From assembly GCA_028713285.1 (NCBI GenBank), contig JAQTOP010000020.1, positions 1 through 43,317 of the forward strand: a stretch of DNA of 43,317 nt, in the 5' to 3' direction. Origin of the DNA: Terrimicrobiaceae bacterium (GTDB lineage: Bacteria; Verrucomicrobiota; Verrucomicrobiia; Chthoniobacterales; JAATET01). A program made the position numbers and the translations under genes. Positions 8,413 through 15,267 of this stretch are shown here, piece after piece. A model generated the notes under the pieces. That model saw nothing but the letters and a program-made list of their open reading frames with translations, was not told the DNA's origin and did no database searches. Position 1 is the stretch's first letter; every line of letters starts with the position of its first letter.

Positions 8413-9738
8413 GTGAATATCGCCCGCCGCCCGATCCTCCTTCCGCTCCTGCTTCTCACCGGACTGGCGGGATGCGTGACAGCGCCGAAGCCTTACAAGC
8501 GGCCCGCCGCACCGGAAAAAATTGTCCGCACCGGGCCGTTCTGGTGGGGCACCTCGACGGCCAGCTTTCAGAACGAAGACCGGGGCGTCGCGAAGGATTC
8601 CCCTTATTATTTCCAGACCGATTGGGATGTCTATGCCGGCGAGGGACATATCCCGCCGCGTGGCGACGACGCCACGTTTTCGTGGACGCATTTCGACAAG
8701 GACCTCGCCGTCCTCAAGAAACTCGGCGTCAATCATTACCGCTACGGGATCGAATGGGGCCGGGTCGAGCCGAAGCCGGGCGTCTTCAACGAGGCCGCCA
8801 TCCGCCAGTATGTGACGATGGCCCGCAAACTGAAGGCGGCGGGCATCGAGCCCGTCGTGACGCTCTGGCACTTCACCTTTCCCGACTGGCTTTATTCGAC
8901 CACGGACAAGGCGCACTCGAATTTTCTTCATCCCGACGTCGAGACCGCGTGGCGCGGCTACGTCGAGCGCGTGGTCGGCGCGCTCGCTCCGGTCGTGCGC
9001 ATCTATGTGCCGCAGAACGAGCCGAACGGCGACCTCTACATCGGCTACTTCGGCGGGCACTGGCCGCCTGGCCTGCTGCTGACGCCCGGCGCGCTGAAAA
9101 AGGCGACGCGCACCTGCGTCGCCATGTTTCGCGATGCCTCCGCCATCATTCACCGCGACCGTCCCGATGCGATCGTGATGGGCATTTACTCGATCCCGAA
9201 CTGGCGGCGCAACGTCCTGCAGGACCCCACCGGCTTCGTGTATCACATGATGATGCGGCAGAATTTCGACCACCTTGACCAGGTCGCCGACGCGATGGAC
9301 ATGATCGGCGTGAATTACTATTACACGCAGGACGCCTCGGTCACGCGGTTCGTCTTTCGCCCCTACGGCGAGCAGGGGTCGGATTACACGCAGAACGGCT
9401 GGGAGATCAACCCCGAGGGGCTCGACGCCGTGCTCGAGACGGTCTCGAAACGCTATGGGAAGCCCATCGTCATTTCGGAAAACGGGATCGGCACGCAGAG
9501 CGAGCAAAAGAAAATCCGTTACTTTCGCGAGCACGTGAATCAAATGCGCCGCGCCATGGCCGACGGTGTGGACATCCGCGGCTACTTCTCCTGGACGCTT
9601 ATCGACAACTACGAATGGGCCGAGGGCTACGCCGCCAATTTCGGGCTCACGCATGTGGACCCGCGCACGAAGGATCGCATCATCGAGCCCGCCGGCGAGT
9701 GGTTTGCGAATTTCATCCGCGCAAATCCGATGCCGTAG
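8413..9738 (+). CDS. Glycoside hydrolase family 1 lipoprotein (beta-glycosidase)
   Basis: GH1 enzymes are retaining beta-glycosidases acting on beta-glucosides and related sugars. The 441-residue protein has both catalytic glutamates: acid/base E203 in PQNEP and nucleophile E356 in ISENG. The conserved early ASFQ-like segment (TSTASFQNE, about 47-55) and the late YFSWTLIDNYEW segment are also present. Unusually for GH1, it opens with a lipoprotein signal (MNIARRPILLPLLLLTGLAGC, Cys21), so it should be anchored in the envelope instead of cytosolic. The start is GTG at 8413, with a purine-rich GAGG about 6 bases before it. Substrate cannot be set from sequence alone. Confidence 0.93.
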   Translation: MNIARRPILLPLLLLTGLAGCVTAPKPYKRPAAPEKIVRTGPFWWGTSTASFQNEDRGVAKDSPYYFQTDWDVYAGEGHIPPRGDDATFSWTHFDKDLAVLKKLGVNHYRYGIEWGRVEPKPGVFNEAAIRQYVTMARKLKAAGIEPVVTLWHFTFPDWLYSTTDKAHSNFLHPDVETAWRGYVERVVGALAPVVRIYVPQNEPNGDLYIGYFGGHWPPGLLLTPGALKKATRTCVAMFRDASAIIHRDRPDAIVMGIYSIPNWRRNVLQDPTGFVYHMMMRQNFDHLDQVADAMDMIGVNYYYTQDASVTRFVFRPYGEQGSDYTQNGWEINPEGLDAVLETVSKRYGKPIVISENGIGTQSEQKKIRYFREHVNQMRRAMADGVDIRGYFSWTLIDNYEWAEGYAANFGLTHVDPRTKDRIIEPAGEWFANFIRANPMP

Positions 9739-9757
9739 AGCGACGCCTGCCGCAGAC

Positions 9758-10219
9758 CTACATCGGCCCGGCGCCGCCGGCCTCGGCCTTCACTTTTTGC
9801 AGCAGCGGGCCGAACTGGCCGGCCCACAGGCCCATCATCCGCGTGCTGTCCTCGAAGCCCGCCTCCCCGGCGTCGCTCACGCGGGTCACGCGCGGGATCA
9901 CGCGGAAATCGTTCGTGCCCGCGATTGGAGCGAGCTTGAGATGCACGCGGATCGTGGTGGTGGTGCCGTAGCTCCCATACATGATTTTGCCAAACGTGCC
10001 GGAGGGTTTGTCGAACGAGATCGAGTCCGGGTAGTTCACCGAGTCCAGCGTGTAGCCGTATTGCGGAAAGACATCCTGCGCGGCGGAGATGATCGCGGTG
10101 GCGTTCGTATTCGGCACCGTCACCGAGCCCGGGCCTCCCGAGCTGGCGACCGGGGCCGTGAGGCACCCGGCGAGGACGAAAAGTGCGGACAGGCAGGCGG
10201 CAAGCGTGAGGCGTTTCAC
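9758..10219 (-). CDS. Lipoprotein of unknown function
   Basis: The product read from a GTG at 10219 starts VKRLTLAACLSALFVLAGC (Val read as Met), a clear lipoprotein signal with lipobox LAGC. The 130-residue mature domain contains a run of beta-strand-like segments (IISAAQDVFPQYGY, TIRVHLKLAPIAGTNDFRVIPRVT) with no named family that I recognise. A longer in-frame reading extends upstream to 10342 and into the signal peptidase gene, but it would bury the signal peptide and is rejected. It follows lepB on the same strand by 58 bases. Confidence 0.7.
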   Translation of the reverse strand: MKRLTLAACLSALFVLAGCLTAPVASSGGPGSVTVPNTNATAIISAAQDVFPQYGYTLDSVNYPDSISFDKPSGTFGKIMYGSYGTTTTIRVHLKLAPIAGTNDFRVIPRVTRVSDAGEAGFEDSTRMMGLWAGQFGPLLQKVKAEAGGAGPM

Positions 10220-10277
10220 GCGGGCCAGAATGCCAGCCGGAAGGAATTCCTCAAGCACGTTGCGCAGGGGAGGGTGC

Positions 10278-11387
10278 TTAATCGACGAAGCCCCAGTGCG
10301 CGCCGAAAGGCCAGAAGACGACGAACGCCTTGCCGGTGACATTTTTTTCCGGCACGAAGCCCCAGTAGCGGCTGTCCGAGGAGTTGAAGCTGTTGTCGCC
10401 CATCGCGAAGTAGGTGCGCGGAGGCACCGTGTATGTCTCGTCCGTCTCGGTGAGGTAGAGCGCCCCTCCGCGGGGATTCGAGTAGCCGTTGTAGCCGTTC
10501 ACCCGGGTCATCACCCGGGCGAAACCCCGCTCACTCGCGAGTCTGCCGTTGATGAAAAGATTCGGCTCCTCGATGCGCAGGACGTCGCCGGGCAGGCCGG
10601 CGAGCCGCTTGATGTAATGCTGCGAGCCGAGGCCCGCCGGGATCGTCGCCTCGATGCGGGCGATGTCCGTGGTGCGGAAGACGAACACATCGCCGCGATG
10701 GGGCGGATCGAAGTTGTAGGCGAGCTTGTTGACGAGCACGAAGTCGCCGTTGTCCACATAGCCGCGCGCGAGGGGTTCGCCCTTCTGCACGAGGCGGCCG
10801 GGGAGCAGCCGGAACGTGGTGGCGACGACTGCGGGCGGCGCGAAGATCGAGTAGTGGCTGTTGGCACACTGCACGTCGGTGAAGGTGAAGTAATTCAGGT
10901 AGGAGCGCTCGTGAAGGCTCTCGACCACGTCGTCCTGCATGGCGGTGATGTCCACAAACGTCCGTCCGCGGATGACGAAGTCGAAGGCGCGGACGAGGAG
11001 GTTCGGCGGCGGCGTATCGGTGGCGGTGCCGATCACGCCATTGAGCGTGGGCTGCATCGAGCCGGTGGGAATCTTGAACGGCTCGAGCAGATAGGCGCGC
11101 ACGCCGGCGGCGATGACGATCGCGACGAGGAGGACTTCGCAGTTTTCCCGCCAGCCCGCATGCGACCGGGCGGGGGCCAGCTTGCCGACAGTGCGCTCCA
11201 GCTCGGCGATGCGCGACCTTGCCTCTTCGGGCTTGCGCTCGCGGGCTGCGAGCTCGAGCGCGGCGATGCGTTTCTCGATCTCGGCAACCTCTTCGGCGGT
11301 GAGCAGGTCGAGCCGGTAGCGAATGACGCGGCGGGCCGCCTCGGCGTATTGGCGGGCATCCTTGACATAGCGGGGCGTGAAGAACAT
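10278..11387 (-). CDS. lepB: Signal peptidase I, enlarged form
   Basis: Signal peptidase I removes signal peptides from exported proteins at the inner membrane. The 369-residue product has an N-terminal basic, helical extension of about 80 residues, one membrane helix (about 83-99), catalytic Ser110 in IPTGSMQPTL, and catalytic Lys260 in HYIKRLAGLPGD. The final conserved box reads FAMGDNSFNSSDSRYWGFVP. The distance of 150 residues between Ser and Lys is much larger than the 55 in E. coli LepB. The ATG at 11387 was chosen because upstream sequence in this frame is the shadow of the divergent metallopeptidase gene. The many exported proteins in the window would be substrates. Confidence 0.93.
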   Translation of the reverse strand: MFFTPRYVKDARQYAEAARRVIRYRLDLLTAEEVAEIEKRIAALELAARERKPEEARSRIAELERTVGKLAPARSHAGWRENCEVLLVAIVIAAGVRAYLLEPFKIPTGSMQPTLNGVIGTATDTPPPNLLVRAFDFVIRGRTFVDITAMQDDVVESLHERSYLNYFTFTDVQCANSHYSIFAPPAVVATTFRLLPGRLVQKGEPLARGYVDNGDFVLVNKLAYNFDPPHRGDVFVFRTTDIARIEATIPAGLGSQHYIKRLAGLPGDVLRIEEPNLFINGRLASERGFARVMTRVNGYNGYSNPRGGALYLTETDETYTVPPRTYFAMGDNSFNSSDSRYWGFVPEKNVTGKAFVVFWPFGAHWGFVD

Positions 11388-11415
11388 GGGTGGAGGAGCT
11401 TTAGCGAAGTCGTCG

Positions 11416-11793
11416 ATGGGACCAAAGGAGAAATTGGAACAGCGCCTTTTCGCGCTGGCCGAGGAAGTCGTCGAGGCGACGCTGGACAACCTGCCGAAGG
11501 AGATCGCGGTGGAGGTCGAACGGGTGTCGGTTTTCGTCGAGGCGGAGCCGGATGCCGAGGATGTGGCGCACGGCGTCGGGGCGGACTGGCTTGGCATTTT
11601 CGAGGGGGCGAGCCATTCGTTTCTCGACATGCCGGACCCTCCGCGCATCCGCATCTGGGTGAATAATCTCTGGACCTTTGCCGGCGGGCGCGAGCGCTGC
11701 TTTCGCCGGGAGGTGCGCGTCACTTTGCTGCACGAGATCGGGCACTATCTCGGGCTCGACGAGGCCGGCGTGGCGCGGCTCGGGCTCGAGTAG
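11416..11793 (+). CDS. Zincin-like metallopeptidase family protein
   Basis: The 125-residue protein has the zinc-metallopeptidase motif HEIGHYLGLDE near its C-terminus (HExxHxxGxxD), matching the short single-domain zincin family (PF06262 type). The core before the motif (RIRIWVNNLWTFAGG, RREVRVTLLHEIGHY) is typical of that family. In-frame ATGs at 11377 and 11386 would extend the product but would overlap the start of the divergent lepB; 11416 gives the usual length of 120-130. A GGAGGAG run at 11392-11398 sits rather far upstream of 11416, so the start is not certain. Biological role unknown. Confidence 0.85.
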   Translation: MGPKEKLEQRLFALAEEVVEATLDNLPKEIAVEVERVSVFVEAEPDAEDVAHGVGADWLGIFEGASHSFLDMPDPPRIRIWVNNLWTFAGGRERCFRREVRVTLLHEIGHYLGLDEAGVARLGLE

Positions 11794-11798
11794 TCGCG

Positions 11799-11811
11799 CG
11801 TCCGCCGGACG
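11799..11811. terminator. Weak symmetric hairpin between convergent genes
   Basis: A short inverted repeat (CGTCC-GCC-GGACG) lies in the 22-base gap between the stop of the zincin gene and the stop of rfbD. A bidirectional terminator is possible, but there is no T tract on either side. Confidence 0.25.
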
Positions 11812-11815
11812 GGAC

Positions 11816-12715
11816 TCAATACGGCGGATAGTCCCGCACGTAATCCCGCACGGCATCCTCCCATGGGCGCGGCGCGATTTTCGTGAGGTTGGTGAACCGC
11901 GCCGTGGACATGACCGTATAAACCGGGCGTTCGGCGACGAAGCCCTCGAGTTCCTCGATCTCCAGCGGCGCGACGGTTTTCGTCTTTACCGGCAGGCCCT
12001 GGTCGGCGGCGCAATGCAGCGCATGCTCGCCGTATTCGCGCCAGGAGCAGCCCCCGGCGTTGCAAAGATGATACACACCGCCGGGTGCATCCGCCGCGAC
12101 CAGCGCGCCGAGCCAGTCGGCGAGATCCTCGGTGTAGGTCGGCGTGGACCATTTGTTGGCGATGGCGGCGACCTTGGCGTGCCCGAGCGCGCGGCTGATC
12201 AGCATGTCGATGAAGCTCGCTTTCTCGGGACCGAAGACCCACGACACGCGCGCGACGATGGCCTCGGGCAGCGCGGCGAGCACACCGAATTCCCCGTCGG
12301 CCTTCGACTGCCCATACACGCTCAGGGGGCTGGGCGCTGCCTCCTCGTCGTAGGGCACGCGCTGGCGGCCGTCGAAAACGTAATCCGTGCTGATGTGGAT
12401 GAAACGCGCGCCGGTCCTGGCGCAACGCTCCGCGATGTGGCGGGCGGCGACGGTATTCACGAGGCGGGCCTGCTCGGGCTGGCGCTCGCAGGCATCGACA
12501 TTCGTCTGCGCGGCGCAATTGACGACCCAGTCGAACGGCTCCTTTTTCCCGAGGCAGCGGTCGATGGTTTTCGGATCGAGCAGGTCCAGCTCGGGCCGGG
12601 CGAAGGCTCGCACGGTATGCGGCGCCTTTTCGCCGCGCTTCTTCGGCCTGGAGCCCCATTTGCGAACCAGCGCGGCGCCGAGCCGGCCGCGCGCACCGAG
12701 GATGGCGATTTTCAT
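11816..12715 (-). CDS. rfbD: dTDP-4-dehydrorhamnose reductase family protein
   Basis: RfbD/RmlD reduces dTDP-4-dehydro-L-rhamnose to dTDP-L-rhamnose for surface polysaccharides. The 299-residue protein is an extended short-chain dehydrogenase with the NAD(P) motif GARGRLG at residues 7-13, the VNCAAQTNVDACE and HISTDYVFDG segments typical of RmlD, and the catalytic YxxxK as YGQSK. The RmlD-type substrate segment VSWVFGP follows. No rfbA, rfbB or rfbC gene is nearby, so the in vivo substrate could differ and the gene name is by family only. Confidence 0.85.
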   Translation of the reverse strand: MKIAILGARGRLGAALVRKWGSRPKKRGEKAPHTVRAFARPELDLLDPKTIDRCLGKKEPFDWVVNCAAQTNVDACERQPEQARLVNTVAARHIAERCARTGARFIHISTDYVFDGRQRVPYDEEAAPSPLSVYGQSKADGEFGVLAALPEAIVARVSWVFGPEKASFIDMLISRALGHAKVAAIANKWSTPTYTEDLADWLGALVAADAPGGVYHLCNAGGCSWREYGEHALHCAADQGLPVKTKTVAPLEIEELEGFVAERPVYTVMSTARFTNLTKIAPRPWEDAVRDYVRDYPPY

Positions 12716-12804
12716 TGGCTGGATGGCGGCGCTGGCTCCGCGAGGTTTTCTGGATTGCCCGCGCCTGCGGAGGCGTCCACGTTGATCCGCTGTGCAGGTT
12801 GAAC

Positions 12805-13272
12805 ATGCTCCATAACGAAGTGAACGAGATTGCTTCCGCTGATGGCGGCACGTCGCATGGCCAGGGTTCTAGCAGAGCGGTGTCCGCGTCCGCAACCATC
12901 CGATTTCCCGGGGGCGTATGGTATCAGTGCCAGCGCTGCGGAAACTGCTGCCGGTGGCCGGGCTTTGTGCGGTTGAGCGACGCGGACATCACGGCCATCG
13001 CGGCGTTTCTTGGGATCGAGGAAATCGATTTTATCCAGCGCTACACGCGGCTGCGGCCGCAGCGCGACGGCCTCGCGCTCATCGACAAGCCGAATGGCGA
13101 GTGCGTCTTTCTCGACGGGATCGACTGCGCGATCCAGCCGGTGAAGCCGCGGCAGTGCGCCGGTTTTCCGAACGCGTGGAATTTCCCCGGCTGGCGCGAC
13201 TCGTGCGAAGCGGTCGAGGTGCGCCCGGCGGGATTTGAATCGGGTTCGACAATCGACGGCGCGCCGCGATAA
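12805..13272 (+). CDS. YkgJ-like cysteine-cluster protein
   Basis: The product carries the cysteine pattern CQRCGNCC near residues 42-49 of the 155-residue reading, followed by ECVFLDGIDCAIQPVKPRQC. This is the layout of the YkgJ/UPF0153 family of putative zinc- or iron-sulfur-binding proteins. Biochemical function is not established for the family. The start is uncertain: in-frame candidates are ATG 12805 (AGG about 7 bases upstream; chosen), GTG 12880, and the ATG at 12715 that abuts rfbD. The gene lies 9 bases before dnaX and probably shares its transcript. Confidence 0.8.
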   Translation: MLHNEVNEIASADGGTSHGQGSSRAVSASATIRFPGGVWYQCQRCGNCCRWPGFVRLSDADITAIAAFLGIEEIDFIQRYTRLRPQRDGLALIDKPNGECVFLDGIDCAIQPVKPRQCAGFPNAWNFPGWRDSCEAVEVRPAGFESGSTIDGAPR

Positions 13273-13281
13273 TCACGGGCC

Positions 13282-14931
13282 GTGAGCAGCTACCGCGTTT
13301 TCGCCCGCAAGTATCGTCCGCAGACTTTCGACGAAGTCATCGGGCAGGAGCACATCACGCGCACGCTCCAGAACGCCGTCGCGCAGAACCGCCTCGCGCA
13401 GGCCTATCTCTTCGTCGGCCCGCGCGGCATCGGGAAGACCTCGACCGCCCGCATCCTCGCGAAGGCGCTGAACTGCGAAAAGGGCCCGACGATCACGCCG
13501 TGCGGCGTGTGCGACGCGTGCCGCGAGATCGCGCAGGGCAACAGCCTCGACGTGCTCGAGATCGACGGCGCGAGCAACAACTCCGTCGAGCACGTGCGCG
13601 AACTGCGCGAGAATGCCGCCTACGCTCCGGCGAAGGGGCCGTATAAAATCTACCTGGTGGACGAGGTTCACATGCTCAGCACCGCGGCGTTCAATGCCCT
13701 GCTCAAGACCCTCGAGGAACCGCCGCCGCACGTGAAGTTCATCTTCGCGACGACCGAGGCGCAGAAGGTGCCGGCCACGATCACGAGCCGCTGCCAGCGC
13801 TTCGACCTTCGCCGGATTCCCGCCGGCCTCATCGCAGCGCACCTCCAGCACATCGCGGCGCAGGAAGGGATCACTCTCGAGCCCGCCGCGGCCGATACCG
13901 TGGCGAAGGGCGCGGACGGCGGCCTGCGCGATGCGGAGTCGATGCTCGACCAGCTCGTGGCCTTCTGCGGCGGGAAAATCACCGCCGAGGATGTGCTCAC
14001 GGTCTTTGGTTTCACCTCGCAGGAGACCGTGGAGGCGTTTTGCGAACACATTTTTGCGCAGGACGCCGGCGCCGCCCTTGCGCTCGTCGCCGGGCAGGCG
14101 GCGGCGGGCAAGGACCTCTCGCGGCTGATCGCCGATGTCATCGCGCACCTCCGCGACCTGCTCGTGCGATCCGTTCAGCCGGGCGCCGCCGTGCCGGTCC
14201 CCCGGGAACGGCTGCTTGCACTGCTCGACCATTTTTCCGAGGCGGAGAGCCGCCTGCGGTGGGCGACGGACAAGCGGCTGTATTTCGATGTCGCCGCGAT
14301 CAAGGCCGTCCACCTGCTGGGCGAGGCCAGTCTCAGCGATGTGATCGATACGCTCGCCGCCATCGGCGGGGGAGGGGCGCCGCCGGAACGCAGCAGTAAA
14401 CCCGCCCCGCCCGCCCGGCGCGAAGCTCCGGCCGTCGCGCCCGTGAAGGAGGTGCCGCCCAGGGTGCTCCCCGCGGCGGAATCCACCATCGGCGAAGACG
14501 AACCGGTGGCGATTTTGCCGGCGGCGATCGCCGGGCCGGAGGGAATCTGGCGCGAGGTTGCGGCAGTGCTCACTGCCGAGTCGCCCATCCGTTTCGGCTG
14601 GCTCGAGCGGGGAGAATTTGCGGGCAGCGCGGCGGGGAAATTTCGTGTGCGCTTCCCGGTCTCCTCCCAGGACCATACCGAGTCGCTGTTTTGGGACGAC
14701 GTGCGGCGGCGCGCCGAATCGGCCCTGGCGGAAAAAACGGGCGACAAGGTGGAGCTCGTGTGCGAATTCACCCTCGAGGCGGCGCAAGTCCCCGAGCCGC
14801 CGGTCGAGGAGTTGCCCGCGGCCCCGGAGCCCGTCGCCGACACGCCGACCGATTCAATGCAGGATTTCAAGAACGACCCGCTCATTCGCAAGGCGCTCGA
14901 AGTTTTCAAAGCAGAAGTCCAGATGACATGA
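13282..14931 (+). CDS. dnaX: DNA polymerase III subunit gamma/tau
   Basis: DnaX is the clamp-loader ATPase of the replicative polymerase. The 549-residue product starts at a GTG with MSSYRVFARKYRPQTFDEVI. Walker A is GPRGIGKTS (46-54), the zinc module cysteines are C65, C74, C77 and C80, Walker B is LVDEVHML (125-132), and the SRC sensor motif follows in TITSRCQRF. After about residue 370 comes a Pro/Ala-rich linker and a C-terminal domain of tau type. The stop overlaps the ybaB start (ATGA), the common bacterial dnaX-ybaB arrangement. Confidence 0.97.
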   Translation: MSSYRVFARKYRPQTFDEVIGQEHITRTLQNAVAQNRLAQAYLFVGPRGIGKTSTARILAKALNCEKGPTITPCGVCDACREIAQGNSLDVLEIDGASNNSVEHVRELRENAAYAPAKGPYKIYLVDEVHMLSTAAFNALLKTLEEPPPHVKFIFATTEAQKVPATITSRCQRFDLRRIPAGLIAAHLQHIAAQEGITLEPAAADTVAKGADGGLRDAESMLDQLVAFCGGKITAEDVLTVFGFTSQETVEAFCEHIFAQDAGAALALVAGQAAAGKDLSRLIADVIAHLRDLLVRSVQPGAAVPVPRERLLALLDHFSEAESRLRWATDKRLYFDVAAIKAVHLLGEASLSDVIDTLAAIGGGGAPPERSSKPAPPARREAPAVAPVKEVPPRVLPAAESTIGEDEPVAILPAAIAGPEGIWREVAAVLTAESPIRFGWLERGEFAGSAAGKFRVRFPVSSQDHTESLFWDDVRRRAESALAEKTGDKVELVCEFTLEAAQVPEPPVEELPAAPEPVADTPTDSMQDFKNDPLIRKALEVFKAEVQMT

Positions 14932-15239
14932 ATATCCAAAAAATGCTCAAGCAGGCCCAGCAGATGCAGGCCAAACTCGCGGAAACCCAGGCGGAACTTG
15001 CCGAAAAGACCGTCGAGGCCAGCGTCGGCGGCGGCAAGGTGAAGGTCGTGGCCAACGGCGCGGGCGACGTCCTCTCGATCAAGATCGACCCGCAGGTGAT
15101 CGATCCCGCGGATGCGGAAATGCTCGAGGACCTCGTGCTGAGCGGCGTGCAGCAGGCCATCGAGGACGCTAAAAAAATGGCGGGCAGCGAGATGGGCAAG
15201 CTCACCGCCGGGCTGAACATTCCCGGCATGCCCTTCTAG
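14928..15239 (+). CDS. ybaB: YbaB/EbfC nucleoid-associated protein
   Basis: The 103-residue protein starts MNIQKMLKQAQQMQAKLAET and contains the conserved EASVGGGKVKVVANGAGDV and IDPQVIDPADAEMLEDLV segments, matching the YbaB/EbfC family of small dimeric DNA-binding, nucleoid-associated proteins. Length is normal. It overlaps the end of dnaX by four bases (ATGA), so it is translationally coupled, as in many bacteria where recR often follows. Here the next gene is a patatin-like lipase instead. Confidence 0.95.
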   Translation: MNIQKMLKQAQQMQAKLAETQAELAEKTVEASVGGGKVKVVANGAGDVLSIKIDPQVIDPADAEMLEDLVLSGVQQAIEDAKKMAGSEMGKLTAGLNIPGMPF

Positions 15240-15267
15240 CCGCGCCTGCCACCGCCGCGATGCGATC

